Notes: generated by a model not told the origin, from the sequence alone. 64,000 nt of DNA from Actinomycetota bacterium (GCA_040757835.1 JBFLWJ010000004.1:26026-90025); one strand, 5' to 3'. Shown: positions 1 to 8,659, counted from the first letter of the stretch. Made by a program: numbers and translations.

Positions 1-300
1 GCTCCTCTCGATGAATATCCGTGCCCATGCGGATTCCCTGAGTACGTAGACGGGGGTGCCGAAAACCAGCGCATCGGCTTCCCACAGCGCATCATGTATT
101 TTCTGCCAGTCGTCTTTGACCACACACCTGCCTTTCACCTCACATGCATAACATGACTTGCAGGGAGCGATGTCCATCTTGCAGATATCAAAATGCACTG
201 ACTCTCCATGTCCGCCATTAATGGCATTCGCCAACAGCTTGCAGGCAAAGGCGGTGTTTCCATTATTACGCGAGCTGGTGTTGATGCTTAAGACTTTCAT
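1..300 (-). CDS. Flavodoxin-fold NAD(P)H-dependent FMN reductase / iron-sulfur flavoprotein (partial)
   Basis: The first 100 residues are visible; the rest lies beyond the window edge. The N-terminus MKVLSINTSSRNNGNTAF is the FMN phosphate-binding strand-loop of the flavodoxin-like fold, and the later VFGTPVYV segment is the second flavin-contacting loop. A cysteine-rich stretch around residues 54-63 (CKSCYACEVKGRC) is typical of iron-sulfur flavoproteins of anaerobes, which pass electrons between ferredoxin and flavin. The start is the ATG at 300. It is the last visible gene of a minus-strand run of corrinoid methyl-transfer genes, so a redox role serving them is likely but inferred. Confidence 0.8.
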   Translation of the reverse strand, partial: MKVLSINTSSRNNGNTAFACKLLANAINGGHGESVHFDICKMDIAPCKSCYACEVKGRCVVKDDWQKIHDALWEADALVFGTPVYVLRESAWARIFIERS

Positions 301-381
301 ATTCAGGTCGATCTCCTTTCCACGGACTTTCGGGACCAGAATCTTCTGTATTGTCGGCGATAGTCATAGACACAGCATCCT

Positions 382-2877
382 TTAGCCGAGCTCGCGTACA
401 GCTTCGATCATGGCGGTAAGGTTTTCCAGGGGGGTGTTGGGCGAGATGTCACAACCCGGCGCGCATATGAAACATGGAACGTGGCTCATCCTGGAACATA
501 GCTCCGCGACCTCCCGCCTTATCCCCTCCGGGGTCCCCTCCTCCAGCACCGCGATGGGGTCGATGTTGCCGACTATGATGACGTCCTCGGGTATCCTCGG
601 GACCAGGGAAGGCAGGTCACCCTTGTCCACGCTGATGGCGTCACACCCGGTGCGGACCATGAGTTCGATCAGGTGGTTGGCGTTGCCGCAGATGTGCAGG
701 ATGGTCGGCACGGGGCAGGCGTCGATGACCTCCTTGACGTATTTCCCCATGAACTCCCAGGCGTGTTTTCTGGACAGCATGCTCCCGGTGGGCTCGCCGA
801 TCAGCACGGCGTCCGCACCCGCGGCCACGTAGGCCAGGGCGACCGTCCTGCACACCTCGGTCGAATATTCCAACAACCTCGCCACGTATTCGGGATCGGT
901 GATGATGCTCGAAGCCACGTTCTCAGCTCCGCCCAGCTCGCATGCGATAGTCAGAGGGCCGCCGACTGCGCACCCGCAGGATATGCCGTACCTGGCGCTG
1001 ATGAGTCGGATGGCCTCCATCATCTGGGGCAGGCGGCCGTCCCGGTGGGGGTCGGGGATCACGAGTTTCTCCAGCTCCTCGAGAGTAGGCGCGGGATGGG
1101 TGATTACGCAGGGGACCCCGATCTCGGGATATGCGACTTCGCAGCCGCAGGCCTGGGGCTCGATGGAACCGTCGACGATCCCCAACAGCATATCCGATTT
1201 GAACATCCTGACCATTTCGTTGACGGTGTCGAAATTCACCATGGCGTCCTTGGTGGCCTGCTCGAAAGTCCTCCCCAGGTGCTTGTTTACCGGGGCGGCG
1301 CAGGGCACGCTAACGATAGGCCTCCCCCCCAGCCTTACGACGTATCTCAGCGGCATCCTGCGCAGGAGTGATCTCTTGATGGTACACATGATACGGCTGT
1401 TCTCCCTGGTTCCGGCCCAGTAAGAGATGTCGGTCGGTGCGGGAAGCGCACCTTTTAGGGCCTGGACTGGCGGAGACGAGACCACGGCCCGCGCCGCCGC
1501 TTCCGCCCGTATGCGGGCGTCGAACAGGAGCCTCTTTCCGCCCAGGTATGCAGAGGTGAGGGTCGGAGTCAGCAAGGCCGCGGCCCGCGACGCCACTTCG
1601 CGCGCGGCCGGCTTGGCCAGCAAGCTGGAGAGGAAAGTGGGCGGGAATGGCAGGGAGCCGAGGGCAAGCTCCGTCTTCTCCCCGGAGGGGATCTCATCTA
1701 TGAACATCCTCTTCTCCCCGGACTTCAGGTGGTCGATGACCCCGTCGGCCATTACCCCCATGATCTGCCAGGCCCTCTCGTCGTGTATGTCCTGCAGGGG
1801 TTCTTCCCCCGCTGCCATGCGCACCAGCTCGAAGACGTGATGGATGGGCAGACTCGAGCCGCTCAGCACCCGGGCCACGCAGAGAGCCCACAGGCAGCCG
1901 GTGCAGTAGACCACCAGGCCCTCGGCCCCCGTGGCCTCCGCTTCCCTCAACCTGGCCACCATCTGGGTAAGCATGTCGGTGAGGCTGAAGGCGCGCGAAC
2001 CTCCACCCAGGCCACAACAGGCCGCCCTCTCCCGGGTGCGCTCCATTTCCACAAGTCCGCCACCCAGAAGGGAGACGATCTCCCTCACTCTATCCATCAT
2101 TGGTCGGAAGTCACGTGACATACAGTTGTCGTGTACGGTAAGTCTCTTTCCCAGATGCTTGGTCGCTAAGATCTTCCCGTCGGCTATACGCTGCCGCAGC
2201 CACTCGGAGATGTGGGTAACCTCAAGATCCATCCTGAACCCGAAGAGGTCATGCTTCATGAGCATATCGTAACCGTCGGTCTCGCAGACCACCCTCTTCA
2301 CCCCCAGCTTCGCGAGGGTCTTGATGATGAAGCCAAGGGCCTGGCTAGCGGGGTCCATGTACCCCGGCACGGCGTAGAAAGCCCCGGCGTCCAGTCTCTC
2401 GCCGCAGAGTACGGCCATATCCCCCAGCAGGGGTGAGTCATAGAGATAGGGGACAAGCAAAGAGTTGTTTCCTGGCAGGAAGACCTCTTCGCCCTTCTGC
2501 GGGGAGTCCCATCTTTTCATCACCTCGCGCTCCCGTTCGGTGAGCTTCCCCCTCAACGCCGTGAAGACGTTAGGAGGGAAGTGGGGTGCGAGCAGCCCGA
2601 ATATGCTGCTTATCCCCCGGCCCTCGCAGCGATAATTGCGCAAGGCGCTGACCAGCCCCCAGGGGTTGCATCCGTTGGGGCAGAGGGCGTTGCACACCCG
2701 GCAGGAGGTACACCGGCCCAGGACGTACCTGGGCCTCCCCTTGATGGCCAGGTCGATCTCCTCTCTGGCTATACGCAGTGGAAGACCCATCTCCGGGCAC
2801 TCCGAAAAGCAGATGCCGCAGAGGTCGCAAGCCTCGCGGTTGAAGAAAACCTCCAGGTCCAGGGGTCTTATGTTCAC
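382..2877 (-). CDS. Fusion: 4Fe-4S/CCG-domain redox module + uroporphyrinogen-decarboxylase-like methyltransferase
   Basis: This 831-residue protein joins two modules normally found separately. Residues 1-70 hold two ferredoxin-type clusters (CDLCGICFSEC and CTSCRVCNALC). Residues of about 250-345 carry one CCG cysteine-rich domain as in HdrD/GlpC (HDNC, then AACCGLGGG, then CTGCLWALC). From about residue 480 to the end it is a URO-D superfamily methyltransferase of the MtaA/CmuA type, with the zinc-ligand motif HICGN and a distal Cys in FICAPGCDI. Family members move methyl groups between corrinoid proteins and thiols or other acceptors. The Fe-S half could reduce the corrinoid or couple methyl transfer to electron flow (inference). 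It sits 30 bases after another URO-D gene. Confidence 0.85.
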   Translation of the reverse strand: MNIRPLDLEVFFNREACDLCGICFSECPEMGLPLRIAREEIDLAIKGRPRYVLGRCTSCRVCNALCPNGCNPWGLVSALRNYRCEGRGISSIFGLLAPHFPPNVFTALRGKLTEREREVMKRWDSPQKGEEVFLPGNNSLLVPYLYDSPLLGDMAVLCGERLDAGAFYAVPGYMDPASQALGFIIKTLAKLGVKRVVCETDGYDMLMKHDLFGFRMDLEVTHISEWLRQRIADGKILATKHLGKRLTVHDNCMSRDFRPMMDRVREIVSLLGGGLVEMERTRERAACCGLGGGSRAFSLTDMLTQMVARLREAEATGAEGLVVYCTGCLWALCVARVLSGSSLPIHHVFELVRMAAGEEPLQDIHDERAWQIMGVMADGVIDHLKSGEKRMFIDEIPSGEKTELALGSLPFPPTFLSSLLAKPAAREVASRAAALLTPTLTSAYLGGKRLLFDARIRAEAAARAVVSSPPVQALKGALPAPTDISYWAGTRENSRIMCTIKRSLLRRMPLRYVVRLGGRPIVSVPCAAPVNKHLGRTFEQATKDAMVNFDTVNEMVRMFKSDMLLGIVDGSIEPQACGCEVAYPEIGVPCVITHPAPTLEELEKLVIPDPHRDGRLPQMMEAIRLISARYGISCGCAVGGPLTIACELGGAENVASSIITDPEYVARLLEYSTEVCRTVALAYVAAGADAVLIGEPTGSMLSRKHAWEFMGKYVKEVIDACPVPTILHICGNANHLIELMVRTGCDAISVDKGDLPSLVPRIPEDVIIVGNIDPIAVLEEGTPEGIRREVAELCSRMSHVPCFICAPGCDISPNTPLENLTAMIEAVRELG

Positions 2878-2907
2878 GGGATTCCCTCCATTGATGAAGT
2901 CAACATC

Positions 2908-3900
2908 TCAGCTTGTTCCACTGCCCCCTTCAACCAGTGCCTCGATGTTCTCGAAGGGTGTGTCCAGAGGCAGGTCGCAGCCCGAACTGAATATAAAGTT
3001 GTCCCAGCAGCCCATGGCCGAACGCAGGGCGTCTACCCCCGCTCTAACCGCCTCCGGGCCCTTCTCCAGCATCACCTCGACGGGGGCGATGTTGCCTATG
3101 AGGAAGAGGTCGGGAGGAACGGCTTCGGCCACCGCGGCCATGTCTATCGGGCTGTCCAGGGAAAGACCTTCTACACCCGTCCTGATCATTTCCGGGATGA
3201 GATGGGTCGATTCTCCACAGATATGCAGGATGGGGGAGGCACCGCCCCTGCGTATCAACTCGGCGATTTCACATATATAAGGAAAAGAGTATCGCTCGAA
3301 TGATGCGGGAGAAAGGATCACCGGGGTGGGCTCCAGAATGATCACGAGGTCCGCACCTGCTTCACACAGAGCATAAGCATAGTCCTTGATCACCACGGTT
3401 GTGAATGAGAGCAGGCCTTCCACAAATGCCCTGTCCCGGATGGTGGAGGTGGCCAGGTGTTCGGCCCCGGCCAGCTCTCCCGCCAGGGTGAAAGGCCCGA
3501 TGACATAGGCGCCCACCGGGATGTCCAGCCTTGCCTTCAGCATCGATACGGCAGCCGTAAACGACGGCATCCTGCCGTCTCGTGATGGGTCGGGCCTCTT
3601 CAGGGAGCTGAAGGATGCGATGGACTTGATGGGATGCAACGAGGTGCTGGGGGGCCCGTCCTCGGGCATGGTCACGGGGATGCCTGCGGCCTCCGCCTCC
3701 ACCGTCAAGTCCATGAGGGCGAAGACCGCATCGGGCATAAACTTCTCAGCCAGCGCCTCTATCGTGCTCACGTGGGCCGCGGCATCGCTGAGGGCCTCCC
3801 TTACCGAAAACCCGTTCAACCGCACTCCCGGATACCCCATCAGGGGCACGACGGGCACCCTGCCCAGGGAGGCGGCCCAGTCCGGCAACCTCATGGACAC
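2908..3900 (-). CDS. MtaA/CmuA-like methylcobamide methyltransferase (URO-D family)
   Basis: This 330-residue protein spans the whole URO-D fold. It retains the HICGESTHL motif, whose His and Cys bind catalytic zinc in the MtaA/MtbA/CmuA branch, and a C-terminal FSSGCDLPLDTPFENI segment supplying the further Cys. True uroporphyrinogen decarboxylases lack the HxC motif, so methyl transfer from a corrinoid protein is the better call. The final acceptor (coenzyme M, tetrahydrofolate or another thiol) cannot be read from sequence. Its start overlaps the 3' end of the corrinoid-protein gene by 10 bases, implying translational coupling and a donor-acceptor pair. Confidence 0.85.
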   Translation of the reverse strand: MSMRLPDWAASLGRVPVVPLMGYPGVRLNGFSVREALSDAAAHVSTIEALAEKFMPDAVFALMDLTVEAEAAGIPVTMPEDGPPSTSLHPIKSIASFSSLKRPDPSRDGRMPSFTAAVSMLKARLDIPVGAYVIGPFTLAGELAGAEHLATSTIRDRAFVEGLLSFTTVVIKDYAYALCEAGADLVIILEPTPVILSPASFERYSFPYICEIAELIRRGGASPILHICGESTHLIPEMIRTGVEGLSLDSPIDMAAVAEAVPPDLFLIGNIAPVEVMLEKGPEAVRAGVDALRSAMGCWDNFIFSSGCDLPLDTPFENIEALVEGGSGTS

Positions 3901-4520
3901 AGCTCCCTCGCGGCTTTTACCGCCTCGTTGGCATCCTCGCAGTAGACATCTGCCCCGATACGCCGGGCGAACTCGGGGGTGATGGCGGCTCCCCCCACCA
4001 TCACCTTGGTGTGCTCCCTGATCCCCGCCTCCACGAGCATATCCATGGTGTCCTGCATGCTGCGCATGGCCGTGGTGAGAAGGGAGGACATGCCCAGGAT
4101 ATCGGCGTCCATCTCCTCCACCGCCGCGACGAAGTCCTCGGAACTCACATCCACTCCCAGGTTGTTCACCTGGAAACCGGCACCCTGCAGCATCATGGCC
4201 ACGATGTTCTTTCCGATCTCGTGCAGGTCCCCCTTGACCGTCCCGATGACCACCTTGGCGGCCGGCCTCTCATCGCTCTGGGCTAACACGGGTTCGAGCA
4301 AAGCCAGGGAGGCCTGCATGGCGTGGGCCGCCACCAGCACCTCCGGGACGAAGTACTCCTGCTCCTCGAATTTCTCCCCTACCGCCTGCATGGCCGGGAT
4401 CATGTATTTGTCCATGATCTCTTTGGGGGAGATACTGTCATCCAGAAGGGCCTGGGTGATGTCCGGGGTATCGTCTATCCGGCCCTCGATGATGGCCTCC
4501 ATCAGTTCCTCGCCGAGCAT
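3891..4520 (-). CDS. Corrinoid (B12-binding) methyl-carrier protein, MtbC/MttC/MtgC type
   Basis: At 209 residues this matches the usual size of one-carbon corrinoid proteins. Residues 1-85 form the helical cap domain. Residues 88-209 are the B12-binding Rossmann domain with the base-off signature D98-L-H100-E-I-G103, a Ser-containing GMSSLLTT loop and the late VMVGGAAI turn. The protein carries the methyl group on cobalt between a substrate-specific methyltransferase and an MtaA-type enzyme. A GGGG tract about six bases upstream supports the ATG at 4520. No MttB/MtaB/MtvB-type substrate methyltransferase is seen nearby, so the methyl donor is unknown; one of the two URO-D proteins may fill that role. 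Confidence 0.9.
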   Translation of the reverse strand: MLGEELMEAIIEGRIDDTPDITQALLDDSISPKEIMDKYMIPAMQAVGEKFEEQEYFVPEVLVAAHAMQASLALLEPVLAQSDERPAAKVVIGTVKGDLHEIGKNIVAMMLQGAGFQVNNLGVDVSSEDFVAAVEEMDADILGMSSLLTTAMRSMQDTMDMLVEAGIREHTKVMVGGAAITPEFARRIGADVYCEDANEAVKAARELCP

Positions 4521-4578
4521 TTACAACCCCCTTGTCTCTTCACGCTGCATTCCCGCCGTTGCTACTGCAGCTGTCCGT

Positions 4579-5070
4579 TCAACCGCCAGGTAATAGCGCC
4601 TTTTTACGCGCGTTTTCGCCCGCCCACTGAAGGATCCTGTGGCCCGAATCTGCATGCCGTTTGTAAAGGTAGAGCCACCAAACAAGGCGAAACAGCGGGT
4701 TATAGGTCTTCATGTCGAACCCTATGCTCAAACGGCAGCTATCGGGCTCCAAAGGATCGATGGATATCTGCCAGCTCCCCCTGACCGGCCCGGTAAGGAA
4801 GAGGAGATCGGCGCCGCGGTCCTCGACGACCTCCCGGGCATAGACCTTTATATGCACGCCGCGCCCGGGGGAGAAGTCATAGAGGTTTCCCCACTCCAGT
4901 CGAGGCCGGTTGCAGGACACCTTCAACCCCAGCTCCCCGAAGAGGGCGAACAGGTCGGCGTGGTTACCGAAAAGCCCGAACACGTTCGATGCCGGTGCCT
5001 CTATCTTCCTTGATATGGTCTGGTCATCGAGGGTGGTGTATCTTTTCCATAATCCGCTGATGATGATCAC
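4579..5070 (-). CDS. SRPBCC/START-like small protein, function unknown
   Basis: This 163-residue protein has the pattern of a polyketide-cyclase/SRPBCC fold: an opening strand (TISRKIEAPASNVFGLFGNH), alternating beta strands and a long amphipathic C-terminal helix. Such proteins bind hydrophobic ligands in a deep pocket. Assignment rests on pattern and length rather than catalytic residues, so it is tentative. The likely start is the GTG at 5070, only three bases after the stop of the upstream acetoacetate-decarboxylase-like gene, which places both in one transcript with the corrinoid genes. Confidence 0.55.
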   Translation of the reverse strand: MIIISGLWKRYTTLDDQTISRKIEAPASNVFGLFGNHADLFALFGELGLKVSCNRPRLEWGNLYDFSPGRGVHIKVYAREVVEDRGADLLFLTGPVRGSWQISIDPLEPDSCRLSIGFDMKTYNPLFRLVWWLYLYKRHADSGHRILQWAGENARKKALLPGG

Positions 5071-5073
5071 CGC

Positions 5074-5901
5074 CTAGCTTTTCACGAAGAAGATGGAGTC
5101 ATCGATGACGAATTCTATCTTCCGGAAGAGGAAACTCAAGGCAGGTCGCGAGATCTCTTCCGGCATCATTATCCCCAGGTCCGTGAGGTAATCTATGCGG
5201 CCGACCTTGGCCCGAGCGGGAAGCGGTCTGATCACCTTGAACCGCTGGTCGGGCATGGTAAGCACCCCCTCCCGCGGCCACGGAAAGAGGAAAGGCGCGG
5301 CGTTGAACAGGGCCGGCTTTATCAGCAGCCGACCCAGGAGAGCTCGGGGGGAACCTCTCATGGCCGACATGGCCTCGAACTCGATCCGCAGCGGGTGATC
5401 GCTCTGGTTCTCCACCTTCAGGTAGCCCACGCCGATCTCCGTAGTCGGGTTCTGCAGCAGCTTGGGCCAGCCCGCCTGTTCGATCCCCAGGCGCGTGGCT
5501 TCGGGATGGTTGAGTTCCATGCGGTAGGCGTGCATTCCCACCAGGCCGTTGACGTTGACCGGCGAGAAATAACATATCTCGTTGAAGGGCTTGTCCACCA
5601 CCGGCTTAAAGCCGTCGGCGCGGCCGACGTAGTGAAAATGCATGGCGATCACTCCTACCACCGAACGCCCCAGGATCTTCAACGGCTTGTAATCCGGAGG
5701 GAGGTGCACCTCCAGCCGTTGGGGTGGCACGAGGTAGAGCGCCGCTGCCGCCGCCCTGGACCTGAAGATGTAGGGAGGGGGATAGGGGGCTTGCAGGCAC
5801 TCGGCCAGGGGGATCGGGCTTCTGCTGTACCCCGGCGGCGGGCAGGCCGTTCCGCCTAAAACCTTTACACTTAAAGCTGGGTTTACATCCCTAAGTAACA
5901 T
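5074..5901 (-). CDS. Acetoacetate-decarboxylase-like protein
   Basis: The 275-residue product resembles the acetoacetate decarboxylase superfamily. It has the PPPY N-terminal stretch, a central MHFHYVGRADGF strand pair, and a PFNEICYFSP segment followed by EQAGWPKLLQNP. Lys147 of GWPK falls where the Schiff-base lysine of true decarboxylases sits, so catalysis is plausible, but the family also includes cyclases and dehydratases. The start was set at the ATG at 5901, eight bases after a GGGAG site, rather than the upstream ATG at 5925. It is the first gene of the minus-strand corrinoid operon, an unusual partner for methyl transfer. Confidence 0.65.
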   Translation of the reverse strand: MLLRDVNPALSVKVLGGTACPPPGYSRSPIPLAECLQAPYPPPYIFRSRAAAAALYLVPPQRLEVHLPPDYKPLKILGRSVVGVIAMHFHYVGRADGFKPVVDKPFNEICYFSPVNVNGLVGMHAYRMELNHPEATRLGIEQAGWPKLLQNPTTEIGVGYLKVENQSDHPLRIEFEAMSAMRGSPRALLGRLLIKPALFNAAPFLFPWPREGVLTMPDQRFKVIRPLPARAKVGRIDYLTDLGIMMPEEISRPALSFLFRKIEFVIDDSIFFVKS

Positions 5902-6078
5902 GACGATGACTCCCTCGCCGTACATCGATTGTGGAATGATAATTCATTCATTTTATAATCAGATGTCCGTACTGTCAAGACAGCGGAACATCTCGGAAAA
6001 AAGCCATAAATACAGGAATAATGCGCCTCATAAGGATCAGTTGTTTTTAACGGGGTCTCCGGCGAAAATCCATGGACG

Positions 6079-6111
6079 AATATCAATATATAATATATAA
6101 TATGCGATATT
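6079..6111. promoter_or_regulatory. AT-rich inverted repeat upstream of the corrinoid operon
   Basis: Between the MerR-TetR regulator gene and the acetoacetate-decarboxylase-like gene lies a block made almost only of A and T, bounded by AATATC and GATATT in inverted orientation with 21 bases between them. It contrasts sharply with the GC-rich surroundings and is the obvious place for the operon promoter and an operator. No exact -10/-35 pair can be assigned. Confidence 0.4.
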
Positions 6112-6144
6112 AATAGATGCGGAGATTGGATTCCGGCGGAGGGG

Positions 6145-7011
6145 TCATTCCCTGATCAGTATGCCGTTCAACAGCGCGTCGGCGAAATTGTCGATCAGGG
6201 TCTCCGGCGAATAACTGTCGTCCTGGGATATCAGGTAACCCATCATGAGGACCATCCCGAAGAGCTCGTAGGAAGCGGCCTTGGGGTCTATATCCCTGAT
6301 AAGGCCCATGCTTACGGCATCATCAAGGTCCTCGATCATTGCGCCGGTGTATTTGGCGATCAGGGTCGCGGCCTTGCTGGAGAAGTCGGCATCCTCACCC
6401 ACAGCCTCTCCCTCCAGGATGAACATGATGTCCTTGATCTGGTTGTAGTTGCCGAGGAAAGCCAGGCCCTTTTTTCTTATCCTTGCGATGGGGTTATCCT
6501 CGGTCTCGTTGATGCGGTCCATCTTCTCCAGTACGATGTCTATGATGCCGTCCACGGCGGCAAGGAGCAGGTTCTTTTTACCTGGGAAGTAGTTGTAGAT
6601 CGTGCCGACTCCGCAGCCGATCCTCTCCGCGATATCGCTGATCTTGGTCTCGTGGTATCCCTTGTGGGAGAAGGACAGAATCGCCGCATCGACTATCTCC
6701 GCGCGCCGGCCTTCTGGCTTTCCCTCCGTGTTAACGGGGGCTTTAACATCGGGAACACCTTGCGTTCCAGATGCCAACGGACCTTCCTTTTCCAGGATTT
6801 CTTTTACCGCCTCCAGCCTCAAGTACCTCGACTTGAGTTCCACAATACGGGATATGAGGCGCGTGTAGTCCTCGGAAAAAATGCGTGTGCCTCCCTTGGT
6901 CCGGGGTGGCGGGGGTATAAGCCCGATCCGCTCGTAGTTGTTTATCATCGCCGGCGTACAGCGCTCCCCGGTCCTCTCCTCTACAGACCTGCAGATTTCC
7001 TTCAGCTTCAT
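6145..7011 (-). CDS. Hybrid transcriptional regulator: MerR-type HTH fused to a TetR-type HTH and ligand domain
   Basis: Two DNA-binding modules occur in one 288-residue chain. Residues 1-75 are MerR-like (MINNYERIGLIPPPPRTKGG, wing residues and a dimerisation helix). After a 25-residue linker, residues 103-150 are a TetR helix-turn-helix (ISDIAERIGCGVGTIYNYFP) followed by a helical ligand-binding domain to residue 288. The start is the ATG at 7011, with GGAGG at 7020-7024, rather than the upstream TTG at 7026. It lies between the corrinoid operon downstream on the same strand and the divergent acyl-CoA dehydrogenase cluster, so it may control either. The inducer is unknown. Confidence 0.88.
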   Translation of the reverse strand: MKLKEICRSVEERTGERCTPAMINNYERIGLIPPPPRTKGGTRIFSEDYTRLISRIVELKSRYLRLEAVKEILEKEGPLASGTQGVPDVKAPVNTEGKPEGRRAEIVDAAILSFSHKGYHETKISDIAERIGCGVGTIYNYFPGKKNLLLAAVDGIIDIVLEKMDRINETEDNPIARIRKKGLAFLGNYNQIKDIMFILEGEAVGEDADFSSKAATLIAKYTGAMIEDLDDAVSMGLIRDIDPKAASYELFGMVLMMGYLISQDDSYSPETLIDNFADALLNGILIRE

Positions 7012-7138
7012 TCGCTTATCCTCCAAGAGATATACGATATCCCATCTGGTATTCTATCAATTAAACATCACCACCTATGCCAGCTCTTTAACTTCGTGAC
7101 TCCGCCTGCATAACGACCACTCGGAATGCCAGCTGTTC

Positions 7139-7158
7139 TTATATAGTATATTATATAA
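7139..7158. promoter_or_regulatory. AT-rich near-palindrome upstream of the MerR-TetR gene
   Basis: A 20-base element beginning TTATATAG and ending TTATATAA matches its own reverse complement at 18 of 20 positions. It sits about 130 bases upstream of the regulator start, inside the intergenic region it shares with the divergent acyl-CoA dehydrogenase gene. It could be an operator or simply an AT-rich promoter core. Confidence 0.4.
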
Positions 7159-7335
7159 CATATTGTAAAACTAATACAGATCACCCCTCATCACCTCGAT
7201 GCCTCCATCTAAAGGAGTGGGATTCGATGAATATGGTTCACCATCCATTAAACCCCATTCTATGATGCTGCTGAAGATATGAGATAGATGGCTATGCGAT
7301 TCTTTGGATAACCAGGATAATGGATTATCTGGAGC

Positions 7336-7365
7336 TTGACAAGCCGGGTTGCCTCGTTCTAGTAT
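7336..7365 (+). promoter_or_regulatory. Sigma-70-like promoter of the acyl-CoA dehydrogenase cluster
   Basis: A perfect TTGACA -35 box (7336-7341) is followed after 18 bases by TAGTAT (7360-7365), four of six matches to the -10 consensus. Transcription would begin near 7372, giving a leader of about 80 bases before the ATG at 7454. Confidence 0.6.
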
Positions 7366-7381
7366 GAATGAACCATCATTC
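7366..7381. promoter_or_regulatory. Inverted-repeat operator GAATGA-ACCA-TCATTC
   Basis: Two perfect six-base arms separated by four bases lie immediately after the -10 box and cover the predicted transcription start. This placement is that of a repressor site blocking open-complex formation. The nearby MerR-TetR hybrid is the natural candidate binder; that link is inferred. Confidence 0.55.
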
Positions 7382-7453
7382 GATTATCATATAAGGAATG
7401 TATGAATAAGACCATCTTGCCAGATATATTTGGTTTGAGGAAAGGGGTAACGG

Positions 7454-8626
7454 ATGGTAGATTTCGCGCTCACCGAGGAGGAACAGGACACGAGGCGCAT
7501 GCTCAGGGAGTTCGCGTTGAACGAGATCAGGCCCAGGGCGATAGAGGTTGACAAGGATCCTGAACATAAGTTCGACTGGGAGATCATCAGGAAGGCCGCT
7601 GAGCTTGACATACTCGGCATGCCCATACCGGAGGCATATGGCGGGGCTGGAATGCCGCTCTTCTCACTGGTGCTGGCCATAGAGGAGATCGCCTACGGTG
7701 ACGCGGGCATCGCTACAACCATAGGGATAAACTGGGCCAATATTGCCCTCATCCTCATTGAGGGAAAGCCGGAAAATTATAGCAAGTACCTCCCCTTGTT
7801 GGCCTCTCGGGAAGGCATGTTGAGCTGCAACGCCTGCACGGAGGCCTCGGGAGGATCGGATTGCGCCACCTACTCGCGTTATATCCCAGGCACCCACAAG
7901 ACGATGGCCAGGAAGGACGGCAGCGATTACGTGCTCAATGGCACCAAGACCTTCATCACCAACGCAGGCGTGGCGGATCTATACCTCATCCTGGCATCGC
8001 TGGAGGGCTACGAGGGGCGTGACAGCACCGCCTTCTTCTACGTGCCCGGAGACGCACCCGGGCTGTCCATAGGAAAGGTCGAGGACAAGATGGGCCAGCG
8101 CACGTCTCCCACGGCGGATGTGGTCCTCAGCGACGTGCGCGTACCGCAGGAGAACGTCTTCGGGGAACCGGGCAAGGGCGTATGGTACGTAGAGAACTGT
8201 CTCTTCCCCATCTCCCGGGGAGCCGTCGGGGCCCTTTCCGTAGGCATTGCGCAGGCGGCGTACGATGAAGCCCTGGCTTACGCACGGGAGAGGAAGCAGG
8301 GCGGGAAGCGGATAATCGAGCATCAGGCGGTGGCGTTCAAACTGGTGGACATGCTGACCAATATAGAGGCGGGCAGGGCCCTGGCCTGGAAATCCGCCTG
8401 GGCCAACATAACCACCTTTGGTGCGAGCCCCGAGCTCTCCTGTATGGCCAAGGTCTTCTGCACGGATATGGCCATGCGCGTGACCATCGACGCGGTGCAG
8501 ATCTTCGGCGGCTACGGCTATATGAAGGACTACCCGGTGGAGAAGTTCATGCGGGACGTCAAGCTCACCCAGATTTACGAAGGGACCAACGACATCAACC
8601 GGCTGGATATATCCTGCTATCTATAG
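7454..8626 (+). CDS. Acyl-CoA dehydrogenase
   Basis: The 390-residue length is typical for short/medium-chain acyl-CoA dehydrogenases, FAD enzymes that form a 2,3-enoyl-CoA and pass electrons to ETF. The N-terminal helical domain, the middle beta domain (CTEASGGSD, FITNAG) and the C-terminal FAD/tetramer domain (QIFGGYGYMKDYPVEKFMRD) are all present. The catalytic base is expected in QIYEGTNDINRL near the C-terminus. An AGGAAAGGGG site precedes the ATG at 7454. It is the first gene of a cluster under the promoter at 7336. A remnant resembling its residues of about 209-236 recurs at 12059. Confidence 0.92.
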   Translation: MVDFALTEEEQDTRRMLREFALNEIRPRAIEVDKDPEHKFDWEIIRKAAELDILGMPIPEAYGGAGMPLFSLVLAIEEIAYGDAGIATTIGINWANIALILIEGKPENYSKYLPLLASREGMLSCNACTEASGGSDCATYSRYIPGTHKTMARKDGSDYVLNGTKTFITNAGVADLYLILASLEGYEGRDSTAFFYVPGDAPGLSIGKVEDKMGQRTSPTADVVLSDVRVPQENVFGEPGKGVWYVENCLFPISRGAVGALSVGIAQAAYDEALAYARERKQGGKRIIEHQAVAFKLVDMLTNIEAGRALAWKSAWANITTFGASPELSCMAKVFCTDMAMRVTIDAVQIFGGYGYMKDYPVEKFMRDVKLTQIYEGTNDINRLDISCYL

Positions 8627-8659
8627 ATATCTTCAGGGACTATTTAGGAGGTGGTCGGT

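Larger units (their letters stand above)
7027..7453. other. 427-base divergent intergenic region
   Basis: The region between the MerR-TetR regulator (minus) and the acyl-CoA dehydrogenase (plus) contains no ORF I can support. It holds the AT-rich palindrome at 7139-7158, the sigma-70-like promoter at 7336-7365 and the inverted repeat at 7366-7381. The remaining sequence is AT-richer than coding neighbours and shows no RNA fold I recognise. Confidence 0.6.
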
